From contig CANRNI010000020.1 in NCBI GenBank assembly GCA_947631945.1, positions 1 through 44,814 on the forward strand: a stretch of 44,814 nt of DNA, in the 5' to 3' direction. Source of the stretch: an uncultured Clostridia bacterium. GTDB lineage: Bacteria; Bacillota; Clostridia; Oscillospirales; Acutalibacteraceae. Position numbers and translations under genes: made by a program. How positions within the stretch are numbered: position 1 is the stretch's first letter; each line of letters opens with the position of its first letter. The notes beneath the pieces are model-generated. The model had not been told where the DNA came from. It searched no databases and worked only from the letters and a program-made list of their open reading frames with translations. Positions 1 through 8,100 of this stretch are shown here, in pieces.

Positions 1-135
1 GAAGAAGAAAAAGATGTGTGGGAGCTGGACAAGCTGGGGATCGACTTCCGAAACAATCCCATCAAGAGAGTCCGTCGTCTCGTCTTCACAGGCATATTGC
101 AGGACGCCATCCGGCAGGAAGCCAACCTTGTTTGA
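1..135 (+). pseudogene. Integrase/recombinase N-terminal fragment (mobile-element relic)
   Basis: An open frame runs from the window edge to a TGA at 133-135 (44 codons). The part VWELDKLGI...NPIKRVRRLVFTGI resembles the N-terminus of Tn554-type tyrosine recombinases of Clostridia, as far as I recall that family. The last codons (about 120-135) do not continue the family pattern and coincide with the tail of the relaxase-like gene on the opposite strand, so a junction probably lies near 110-130. The start lies outside the window. It could instead be the end of an unrelated upstream gene. Confidence 0.4.
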
Positions 136-884
136 TTCCCAGCGCCTCGTTCTTGTCCCGAATCCTGCGCCGTAATTTCCTGTCGATGTGTGCGCCGTCC
201 TTTCCTCGGCGCTCGTCCTCCAAGCGGTTCTGTATGATCCGGCTGATGTGATGCAGGAGCCGGAAGGCGCCCATCGCCGCCGACCAATTCCGGTTGTTCT
301 GAAGGCTGTGCAGAAGCTGTGCGGCATACGAATTTCCGTGTTCGGCGGAAGCGGTCAGCCGGCGAATGGCTTCCGCATAGTCTCGCTCCGTATCCCTGCC
401 GCGCAGATACAGCAGACCGAGCCGGTATTCGGCATAATCGTTTCCCTGTGCGGCGGCCGCTTCCAGCAGGCGGATCGCTTTTTGCACATCCTTCACTGCA
501 TCCTCCGTCAGATAGATTTTGCCGGCGAGGGTTGCGGCATGGGCATTTCCTTTCTCGGCCGCCCGTTCCAGATAGGCAGTCGCTCTCGGAATGTCCTGCG
601 GTACCTCTTCGCCTTTGTATAACAGCTTGCCAAGCAGATACTCGGCGGGCATAAAGCCTTCGTCGGCGGACAGAGAGATCAGGCGGATCGCTTCGGGAAT
701 ATCCTGCAATAAAGCAGTGCCGTCCAGATACGCTTTGCCGAGAGTATAGGCGGCATATCGGTTGTTCTGACGGACAGAACGTCGCAGCAGATCCTCCGCA
801 CGCGACAGATCCTGCTCTGCATCTTCGCCTTTCAGCAAGGTCTTGCCGAGCAGATATTCCGCGTAGGGACCCCGTTCCGCCGCC
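86..884 (-). pseudogene. Sel1-repeat C-terminal part of a relaxase-type mobilization protein, truncated
   Basis: From about 884 downward the frame reads PYAEYLLGKTLLKGE followed by six Sel1-like TPR units of about 36 residues (AEYLLGKLLYKG, AEYRLGLLYLRG and similar). It ends in a basic tail, HIDRKLRRRIRDKNEALG. This arrangement is typical of the C-terminal region of MobP3-like relaxases on clostridial integrative and conjugative elements (family knowledge). No relaxase catalytic domain precedes it. Upstream of about 884 the good coding frame switches to an NlpC/P60 sequence in another frame, so the gene has lost its N-terminus. An ATG at 1030 opens this frame but reads the peptidase segment out of frame and is not a real start. 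The last residues (WLPAGWRPAICL) look like sequence past a second junction. Confidence 0.7.
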
Positions 885-1268
885 GATATAGATCCCGATA
901 TGCCCTTCGTGCCAAACAGCCAAGCCGGGAATTTCGGGGATGGTATCAATCGTTCCTTTCTCCGTGGCATTTTCGTACATGGTGTCCGCGCCGATATCCG
1001 GCATCCCGTTTGTGCCGTATTCCACCTCATGGGTGTCGGGATTCAGCCAGCCGTAGCCTTTGATAAGGCCGACGCAGTCTGCGGTTCGTCCGCCCAGCCA
1101 GTGGGACTCAATAAAATCCGCATAGCCGCCCACTTCTTCGGGGTACTGTTCCGCTTTCGCTTTGTAGTAGCTTCTTGTCAGCACCTCGCCATACGTTCCC
1201 CACACATAGCCCCAGCCGTGGGCATAGGCTTCCTTCGCCCATTTCACAAGATCCAGGTTGTTTTCATA
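885..1268 (-). pseudogene. NlpC/P60 (C40) cell-wall peptidase fragment of an integrative element
   Basis: Reading the minus strand from 1268 to 885 gives LVKWAKEAYAHGWGYVWG, then WLGGRTADCVGLIKGYGWL, then IPGLAVWHEGHIGIYIGGG. The ADCVG cysteine and the EGHIG histidine match the catalytic Cys/His arrangement of C40 peptidases that help conjugative elements cross the wall (family knowledge). Both ends are abnormal. Upstream it is joined in frame to an unrelated YRG protein, and downstream it breaks after IGGG into Sel1 repeats in another frame. The signal peptide and any other domain are missing, so it is probably dead. Confidence 0.7.
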
Positions 1269-1871
1269 TACCGTGCCATCCTCTCCAAAGCGGTGGGCAA
1301 ACCATTCGGCAGTCTGCCGGTCGAGCGTCCATGACAGCGCTCTGACACAGTCTGCATTATATTCGGTCACGCCGCGATAAACGGTGAGAGGATCGTCAAG
1401 CTCTTGAAAATCCCTGTATTCATCCTCATCCATAAGAACCTGCGGATCGGCGGACTGAAACATAGCGACCAGCTTTCTCATACTCACTTCCGGATCGTTG
1501 TTTGGGGCTTCGCACATAATCCATGCGCTCGAAAGAATTTGCGAAAAATCATTTTTCGACAAGTAGGGGGCAGCATATTTCAGAAACGCCAAGCCGTAGG
1601 GTTTATTGACCATCATGTATAGCCGAAATACATTGTCCGCATGGTCGATTGCCGAGGCGACCGCATTTCTCCATCGCTGCAGGCTGTCGGCATCCCGCGT
1701 AATATCCAGCGGCATGAAATTCCCGCCGCCTTTTTCCGGCAGAACAACAATACCGGAAGATGTGAATGGGTGCTGCACCACGACAGGTGAGAATTCCGTT
1801 TCATGGACATCCGTCATGAGCAGCATCTTAGCTACGGATTTTACACCTGCGAGATCTGTTTCCTTTTTTAT
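1269..1871 (-). pseudogene. YRG/ADP-ribosyltransferase-like protein of an integrative element, fragment
   Basis: The minus frame from 1871 reads KKETDLAGVKSVAKMLL ... DDPLTVYRGVTEYNAD ... ALSWTLDRQTAEWFAHRF, then joins the C40 fragment near 1268. The order YRG, then SWT, recalls the R-S part of ADP-ribosyltransferase folds. The expected terminal E motif is lost at the junction. Similar proteins occur on clostridial integrative elements (recalled, not searched). A strong AGGAGG (complement of 1883-1888) lies 11 bases before codon ATA at 1869-1871, exactly where an ATG would be expected, so the start codon also looks mutated. The enzymatic assignment is tentative; the broken state is clearer. 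Confidence 0.6.
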
Positions 1872-1900
1872 GAATCCTTTATCCTCCTGAATTTTGAAAA

Positions 1901-1936
1901 TAAAAAAAGGCACACGGTTTTTCTTCCATGTGCCTT
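1901..1936 (-). terminator. Rho-independent terminator (minus)
   Basis: Arms AAGGCACA (1907-1914) and TGTGCCTT (1929-1936) pair perfectly. On the minus strand the stem is followed by seven T (complement of 1902-1908). It precedes the broken YRG gene, so it ended a unit once lying to the right. Confidence 0.75.
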
Positions 1937-1965
1937 CAAAGCGATTTCACGATATGTTTTTTATT

Positions 1966-2067
1966 AGCAGGAACCGTCTGCTGTGTCAAGGATACGGAGT
2001 CGTATTTTGCTTTGCAAAATCTCCACTCCCGGCTTCGCCGTCCTTGACGCACCAGCCTGTTCCTGCT
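1966..2067. other. Cloverleaf-like structured sequence
   Basis: Nested complementary arms are visible. The outer stem is AGCAGGAAC (1966-1974) with GTTCCTGCT (2059-2067). The inner stem is GTCAAGGA (1985-1992) with TCCTTGAC (2041-2048). Two hairpins lie inside: GGAG (1996-1999)/CTCC (2021-2024) enclosing ATTTTGC (2004-2010)/GCAAAAT (2014-2020), and CGGC (2030-2033)/GCCG (2037-2040) with a TTC loop. No coding frame is convincing here. It may be a single-stranded-DNA processing site (oriT- or replication-like) or a small RNA of the relic element. Confidence 0.6.
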
Positions 2068-2082
2068 TTTGGGCAATTAAGC

Positions 2083-2108
2083 CGATTAAGCCTAAGAGGG
2101 CTTAATCG
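2083..2108. other. Hairpin without T tract
   Basis: CGATTAAGCC (2083-2092) pairs with GGCTTAATCG (2099-2108) around a six-base loop. It lies between the cloverleaf and the next terminator and has no T run on either side. It is possibly a recognition or RNA-stability element of the relic. Confidence 0.5.
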
Positions 2109-2127
2109 CCTCTTACTACAAGGAAAT

Positions 2128-2153
2128 AAAAAAAACGGTCACCTTCATGACCG
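2128..2153 (-). terminator. Rho-independent terminator (minus)
   Basis: CGGTCA (2136-2141) pairs with TGACCG (2148-2153). On the minus strand eight T follow (complement of 2128-2135). It now lies downstream of the truncated ABC ATPase frame. Confidence 0.75.
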
Positions 2154-2269
2154 AACCCTGCCTAACACGATACACACTTTTTTCTTTCTGCTGTGTATGC
2201 AGTTCTGTTTCTCTCCATTTCTCTTACACCATACACGCTATACACAGCGAATAGGATACTACAGTTTAC

Positions 2270-2727
2270 GTCGAGAAGCAGTAGCTTCGGTTTATGAGAT
2301 AGCGCGACGGCGATTCCCGTTTTCATTTTTGTCCCGCGCGAGAATGTTTTAAATTCTTTATTTTCGGGTATGTTCATTTTTTTAAGAAGCCCGAAATAAT
2401 AATTTTCGTCCCAATTTTTAAAGGTGAGCTTCATTATTTTGTTTATCTGAGACGCTTTAAGGCAATCGGGAAAACCTATTTCATCTGTAACCACTCCTAT
2501 ATCCTGTTTTAAAAGCGAAACGCTTTTATCGTTATCTTTTCCGAAAATTTTACCGTTCCGCCGTCCTTTTTTATAATGTTGAGTATAAGCTTCAGAACGG
2601 TTGTTTTTCCCGCTCCGTTTTCACCGATAAGCCCTGTTATGCAGCCGCTCGGAAGAGTTAGACTGAAATTATCGAGAGTGAAATCAATATAATTTTTTGT
2701 AAGATTTTTTATTTCAAGCGCGTACAT
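2270..2727 (-). pseudogene. ABC transporter ATPase (YtrB-like), frameshifted and truncated
   Basis: The gene starts at ATG 2727, three bases after the GntR gene. It shows Walker A (GENGAGKTT), then after a frame change NDKSVSLLKQDIGVVTDEIGF and the signature FSRGTK...ALSHKPKLLLLD. There are two lesions. First, near 2545-2555 the frame shifts by one base in an A run before the IFGKDND segment, so the first frame stops at 2509. Second, immediately after the Walker B aspartate (codon 2270-2272) the sequence turns into unrelated VNCSILF, removing the catalytic Glu, D-loop and switch His. The partner permease is absent. The pairing with a GntR/YtrA regulator marks a drug- or envelope-stress exporter operon (family knowledge) that was disabled by insertion of the element to its left. 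Confidence 0.8.
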
Positions 2728-2730
2728 ATT

Positions 2731-3102
2731 TTATTCCTCCGTCATTATGTTCCACATATCGAGTATGTCCTGCTTGCTCAAATTGCACGACGCGGCAAGA
2801 CTTATGATTTTTTGCATATGTTCTTCTATTTGCTTTAGGTTGTCCTCGCGAAGAAGCTCTACATTCTTTTTCGCCACAAAACACCCTTTCGCCGCTATTG
2901 TGTATATGAAGCCCTCTTTTTCAAGCTCGTCGTAGGCGCGTTTCGTTGTTATAACGCTTATTCTCAAATCTTTCGCAAGATTTCTTATAGACGGCAGAGC
3001 TTCGTCCTCGCTTAAAGCTCCGCTTATTATCTGATTTTTTATCTGCGAATATATTTGGTCGTAAATCGGCGCTCCGCTTTTATTGTCTATAAAAATATTC
3101 AA
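2731..3102 (-). CDS. GntR-family regulator, YtrA subfamily
   Basis: This encodes a 123-residue transcription repressor. Residues 1-75 form the winged helix of the GntR family (PIYDQIYSQIKNQI, then ALPSIRNLAKDLRIS, then AYDELEKEGFIYT). The short C-terminal helix pair is typical of the YtrA group, which lacks a large effector domain. The start is a TTG at 3102 with AAGGTGAT just upstream. It is co-transcribed with the broken ABC ATPase gene three bases downstream. YtrA-type proteins usually repress their own operon; a palindrome over the promoter (3121-3143) fits that. It now seems to be an orphan regulator. Confidence 0.85.
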   Translation of the reverse strand: MNIFIDNKSGAPIYDQIYSQIKNQIISGALSEDEALPSIRNLAKDLRISVITTKRAYDELEKEGFIYTIAAKGCFVAKKNVELLREDNLKQIEEHMQKIISLAASCNLSKQDILDMWNIMTEE

Positions 3103-3120
3103 GCTATCACCTTGCTTTTA

Positions 3121-3161
3121 CTGTATATTAACAGTATATACAGCATGAACATGTTTGTCAA
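3121..3161 (-). promoter_or_regulatory. Promoter and palindromic operator of the GntR gene
   Basis: On the minus strand TTGACA (complement of 3156-3161) and TATACT (3133-3138) are 17 bases apart. A perfect inverted repeat, CTGTATAT (3121-3128)/ATATACAG (3136-3143), overlaps the -10 box. That is where a YtrA-type autorepressor would bind. Confidence 0.75.
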
Positions 3162-3195
3162 TAGAAAATGATAAAAAAACGGAAAATATTTATCA

Positions 3196-3224
3196 TTGCA
3201 AATTGCCTGTCCCCGGAATATCAT
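3196..3224 (+). promoter_or_regulatory. Promoter of the MecA-like gene
   Basis: TTGCAA (3196-3201) and TATCAT (3219-3224) are separated by 17 bases and lie 32 bases before the chosen start at 3256. The match is moderate. Confidence 0.5.
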
Positions 3225-3255
3225 ATTAGTAGATATTTATATGGGAGCTGTTGTA

Positions 3256-3825
3256 ATGAATATTATTGCCGAAAACGAAAATGTGATTTGTATAGAGCTG
3301 ACGCGTGAGGATATGTGTGAGCTTGATATAACATACGACGAGCTTGACTACGCCAATATTGAAACAAGGCGTGTTCTTTGGACGCTGCTTGACGAAGCGC
3401 GGCATAAGCTCGGAAAGGATATAAGGCTTACACAGAAAATGCTGATTGAAGCTGTTCCCGATTCCAAAGGCGGCTGTACGATATTTTTTACGGTGTCTGA
3501 CGGTCCGGAGGGCAGAAACGGAAAAAAACAGCTTGTTAAGGTCAGAAACGTAAAAATAATATGCGGTTCCGATAATATTGACGATATATCCGCGCTGTCG
3601 GAGGTTCTTGCGAGGGACGGCAGGGTAGTTAAAAGCGAGCTTTACACGGACGGCGATATGTACAGACTTATCATTTATCCCGAAACCTCATATTTTAGAA
3701 GTATAGAGAATGTTGTATGCGAATACTGCGATATATGCGAGGACGATGTTACAGCTTATACATATGAGCATTGGAAAATGCTTGCGTCGCCCGACGCCGT
3801 AGGAATCCTGTCCGCGCTGAGTTGA
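3256..3825 (+). CDS. MecA-like adaptor protein
   Basis: The product has 189 residues and resembles MecA, the adaptor that delivers substrates to the ClpC-ClpP protease. The N-terminal domain reads ENVICIELTREDMCELDI with YDELDYAN...VLWTLLDEARHKLG and MLIEAVPDSKGGCTIFFTV, the usual MecA pattern. The C-terminal half (DISALSEVLAR ... DMYRLIIYPE) matches the ClpC-binding half of the family. An in-frame TTG at 3196 lies inside the likely -35 box, so ATG 3256, with GGGAG upstream, is preferred. It is a single gene with no partner nearby. The targets of this protein are unknown. Confidence 0.75.
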   Translation: MNIIAENENVICIELTREDMCELDITYDELDYANIETRRVLWTLLDEARHKLGKDIRLTQKMLIEAVPDSKGGCTIFFTVSDGPEGRNGKKQLVKVRNVKIICGSDNIDDISALSEVLARDGRVVKSELYTDGDMYRLIIYPETSYFRSIENVVCEYCDICEDDVTAYTYEHWKMLASPDAVGILSALS

Positions 3826-3841
3826 TGATTTTACAAAACGA

Positions 3842-3870
3842 TTGACTTTTTAATCACTTCCTGTTATACT
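3842..3870 (+). promoter_or_regulatory. Promoter of the Lgt-like gene
   Basis: TTGACT (3842-3847) and TATACT (3865-3870) are spaced by 17 bases, 40 bases ahead of the start codon. Confidence 0.7.
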
Positions 3871-3910
3871 GAAAAAAGCGAAGACGATAAAACTATAAGA
3901 AGTGGTTTTT

Positions 3911-4819
3911 ATGTATCCGTATATTTATATCGGTGAAAAAAGCATATCCTTGTATGATACAATGTATCTTGTGGGAATAATCGGAATGTTTGCCGTCTGT
4001 TTGTTAAGCAGAAAAAAATATAAAACAAATCTGCTGCGTTCCGTTATTTATACCGTTGTGACATTTGCGTTCGGAGTTATGGGCGCAAAGCTTATGTCCA
4101 AAATTTACGTAGCTTCTTTGACGGCGGCAAGCTCCGGCGAGTATGTTCCCGACAGCGGCGTATGCATTTTCGGGGCGCTGATGTTTTTGCCGGTATTTAT
4201 GATAATTCTCGCTGTTTTAAGCGGAGAAAAATACCGTAAGCTAATGGATTACATGACGCCGGGAATATTTTTTATACTTGCCTGCGCGAAATTCGGATGT
4301 CTGCTCGGCGGTTGCTGTTACGGCATAGCGGATGAGAACGGTGTTTATAACCGTCATCTTGATTATCTTGTTTTCCCCGTTCAGCTCTATGAATCGTTAT
4401 GCACTTTAGCGGTTACGGCGATTCTTGCGGTTATTACGTTTAAGCGCAATAAAAAAATCAGGTACGGCGCTCTGTATCCTATAGGAACAATCTTATATTG
4501 TTCCGCGAGAATTGTCTGGGAAAATTTCAGATACTACGAGTACGATTGTGAAAAAAACTTTTTCTTGGGACTTACATATTGGCAGTGCTGGGCAGTAACG
4601 GCGATTATAATTTCCGTAGTATGGCTCATTGTTCTTTACAGCGTAAAGTCATACGAACTATGTCCTCTCGACGCGGAGAATATTTTTGAAAATTTTATAA
4701 ACAAATTATCCGAACCGCCGAAAAAAACGGGAAATAAATCTAAAAAGAAAACAAATAAAAAACACGATTCAAAAAATTCAAATAATATTAAAAGTAATAA
4801 AGATAAAAAGATGCAATGA
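3911..4819 (+). CDS. Prolipoprotein diacylglyceryl transferase-like membrane protein
   Basis: The product is a 302-residue polytopic membrane protein with about seven hydrophobic segments. CAKFGCLLGGCCYG and VFPVQLYES correspond to the G-rich and P-x-QLYE motifs of the Lgt family, which transfers diacylglycerol from phosphatidylglycerol to the lipobox cysteine of preprolipoproteins. The usual HGG-type motif of the second segment is not evident (DSGVCIFGALMF in its place), so it may be a divergent paralogue with another role. A lysine- and asparagine-rich hydrophilic tail of about 40 residues follows the last membrane segment. ATG 3911 is chosen; a GTG at 3902 is also possible. A terminator follows at 4845. 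Confidence 0.65.
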   Translation: MYPYIYIGEKSISLYDTMYLVGIIGMFAVCLLSRKKYKTNLLRSVIYTVVTFAFGVMGAKLMSKIYVASLTAASSGEYVPDSGVCIFGALMFLPVFMIILAVLSGEKYRKLMDYMTPGIFFILACAKFGCLLGGCCYGIADENGVYNRHLDYLVFPVQLYESLCTLAVTAILAVITFKRNKKIRYGALYPIGTILYCSARIVWENFRYYEYDCEKNFFLGLTYWQCWAVTAIIISVVWLIVLYSVKSYELCPLDAENIFENFINKLSEPPKKTGNKSKKKTNKKHDSKNSNNIKSNKDKKMQ

Positions 4820-4844
4820 TGCAATAACCGAATTACAGTTGTAT

Positions 4845-4876
4845 AAAAGCCGCTTTCTTAAAAACTGCGGCTTTTT
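4845..4876 (+). terminator. Rho-independent terminator
   Basis: AAAAGCCGC (4845-4853) pairs with GCGGCTTTT (4867-4875) and runs into T residues. It separates the Lgt-like gene from the giant gene. Confidence 0.85.
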
Positions 4877-4953
4877 GTATTATATCGGCTTGTACCGATA
4901 ATCGACAGCCGATAAGATATCATAAAAAGTTAATAAAAAATTAAAAATAGGTA

Positions 4954-4982
4954 TTGAAATATTTGGATTGTTATGCTAAAAT
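4954..4982 (+). promoter_or_regulatory. Promoter of the giant repeat-protein gene
   Basis: TTGAAA (4954-4959) and TAAAAT (4977-4982) are 17 bases apart in very AT-rich DNA. Transcription would begin near 4989, giving an untranslated leader of about 120 bases before ATG 5111. Confidence 0.65.
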
Positions 4983-5110
4983 GAGAGCGTGAATATTATG
5001 TTCATTTTTGTCATGATTTTTTGTATATTTTGCAAAAAAATTAAAAGAAATATCATGCGGAAATGGAAAAATGTGAGCAAACAAATAATAGAAAAAGGAG
5101 ATTTTTTGAG

Positions 5111-8100
5111 ATGAAAATCGCAAAGAAAACACTAAGCGTATTTCTGTCGCTGCTTATGATTTTCGGCTCATGCTCGGTGTGCCTGTCGGGATTGTCGTTC
5201 TCGGCGGCGGCTGCGTCGTCTTATACGGTGCAACAAGTCAAAAACCTTATCGGTAAAGCAGTCGGCAGCGCCAGTAAGCAGAGCAGTTCCGGCAATGCTT
5301 GGAATTTTTCAAATGACGACGGTACTGTTCTTGCCGCTGCGGACGCAATTTATGATTATGCCGTAAACGGAGTCAGAACGGCAAATGCGTCTTCAACAAG
5401 CGCAGTTAATTCATCTGATAAAATCTGTGCCCAAGTGATAACTAATCTTGGTTACGCAAGCGGCAGCAGTGAAGCGGGATTTATTACCAATGTTCTCAAT
5501 CCCGCCGGCAACACGGTTTACGGATACACCGGGTTGACTTCCTCCGGCAGTTGGGAGGACGAAACCAACATCACAAACAACAATCTGACCGGTAACGGTA
5601 ACGTAAGCTATAACGGTTCCGTACAGAATTCTGTCAGCAAAACGTCGTCCGTAGCCGTTGACGTGGCTTCTTACTTATGTACGTTCTCGTCGGTAACCGA
5701 GATTCCCGAATCTTTCCCGACAAAGGTTACATACAGTTTTGCGCATACCAACGGTACATCGGCTACGCAAACGAGCCAGGGTTCCAGAAAGGGCGGCACT
5801 TGCAACAGCAAAACATATTACACACACTACTGGACTTCATATAAATGGAATTATTTAAGCTCTGTTCAAAGAACGGTAAACAGCCAAAATACAACGGCGC
5901 ACGATGAGCTTGTCGCTTTCGCGGAGTATTTTGACGAGACCCGTCTTGCAACAAAAGCCGCCGACCTTTTGGATAAGACCGGCGCGGAGCTTGTTACCCT
6001 TTATGACGAGGCTTCCGAAAAAAATAACGACATTATAGGTAAGTACACCAAGAGTGTCGTTGACCATTTCTTCGGCACATCTGTTGATGAATATTTGGCA
6101 GAAGTTCAGTTTGCCAAAGAAGTAGTTTTGGCTCAGCCCAATATGCAGACAATGATGAAATGCATAAAGAACGGCTATGACAATACGGACTACGATAATA
6201 TGCTCGACGTTTACACAAGAGCAAAAGCAGCGTATGATATTATCAAAGATTATTCCAATGATATATTCACTTTCGTTGTTGAAAATTATGACGGATTTGA
6301 AGACTTTTCATTGGATGCTTCCAAAGAGTTCCTTGACGCTCTCTACTATGATATGGAGCTGTATCAGCTTCGAGTATTAAAGAATACCATAGACACAGAT
6401 ATACCAAATGATTCTCCCCTTGTTGCCGACCCGGAAAACAAGGATGACATCACCGACCTCGAACTCGCGGGATTAAAGGATAAGTATACGGGTTACGTCA
6501 ACAGTAAAAACAGCTTTTCGGTTGAAGCTCAGAATGCTGTATTTACTGAAGGCGACGCATACATTCAGGAGTTCCGTGACAAGATTCAATTAAAACTTGA
6601 TACAAGAGACGCTCAGGTCGAATATGAGAATTTCTGGACTTATTTCCTTCCCTATATTTTTGCTAATGTCGCTGATTGGACAAATCAGGAGATAATGGAC
6701 AGATATGTTGCCGATACGGCGAAACAGAGCAATCTCAATGCGGCTATCGAAAAATATAAAGGTATGGTAGGCGAAGAGATTGTAACGTCCGTATTCACCT
6801 TTACTTACGGCGAAGAAGCGGATAAGTATCTCCCCGACGCAGTTCAGGAATATATCGACAGACTTAAAGTCAATATAGTTACGCGTTCGGATTCGCTCCT
6901 TGATACCGTTAAACAGTATGCCGATATGAGCGGCGGCAGTATCACTTTTGATAACTTTATCGGTATAGATTCCGCTATCAGAAATTTCAATGAAAACGGT
7001 GAGGACGTTTACCAATTCGGTCTTTCAAGAGGTTGGGAAGACGCGGAACACAGACAAATACATGACAGTTTGCAGGGCTTTTTAAACGCCTACAATGAGT
7101 TTGTATCTTCCGGCGGACTTAACAACTTCAAACAGAACCATTATCACGACGGCAACGGTGTTTATACGACCCGTTATGCGGGCGACCAAGACGTATACGA
7201 TAACGTTACGGGCGAATATCTCGGTTATCCTAACGATATTGCGAGAGACGGCGCGGAAGACAACTACGTCGTTGACGAGCAAAAGGTAAACGATACGATT
7301 GTCAAGCTTGATAACTTCATTACGTCGGAGGACTTCTGCGCACTTGTCGGTCTTAAAGACAAGGACACAGGCGAAGCATTCGGAAGCCTTTCCGAAGCTA
7401 TCGACAACATACTTACCGAAAATCTCTTTACTAATAAAATGGTAAATACGCTTGTCGGCGCGCTGTTCCCGATGATATGTGATATGATACCCGGATTGCT
7501 CACCGACCTTCCGAATATGGGTATTGCCGGCATATCTGCTCCCGAGGAAGCCGGTTCGGTCGCAACTCTCGACCTCGGTATACTTGCGGGCGGAGACGTA
7601 AGCGGCAGATTGCAGCTCTATATTGACGGTCAAAAGGGGTCAACGAGTCTTAGAGCCGTACTTCAGGCTCTCGGAGTCTATATTTATCCCGCAGACTTGG
7701 CAAGTAAATTGCCGAATGAAACACGCTACAATACAATAAAACAGACGCTCAATGCGGCGGGTACGGATTGGACGCGTCTTCAAGATGAAAACGGTGAATA
7801 TAATTTTGAATACGACTGGGGTGTAACCGATTTCCAGAGCTTCACAAAAGTTGTGGGCGACGTATTCGGTTCTATACTTCCGCTACTACAGACATTGCTC
7901 ACAGGTAACAGCTTCAGCCATAAGGTTGACAAGGTTGCCGCAATAAGCGGTTCGGCGGGATATAAAGTACCCATTCTGGGTACAATATCTATCGGCATCA
8001 ATACCGCTCTTGCAAGCGCGACGCTGAATATCACACCGATGAATCTCTATAAGACTCTTTGGATTCCCATTATGGAAGCGTTGAACGTTACCGACGGCGG

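Noticed and set aside
188-654. Open frames on the plus strand opposite the Sel1 region
   Set aside because: They mirror the GC-rich Sel1 repeats on the minus strand and show no family features.
1894-2352. 152-codon plus-strand frame
   Set aside because: It runs through two terminators and the cloverleaf; the composition is that of structured non-coding DNA.
5063-5110. Upstream ATG 5063 as start of the giant gene
   Set aside because: It would place 16 polar residues before the signal peptide, and the best ribosome site serves ATG 5111.
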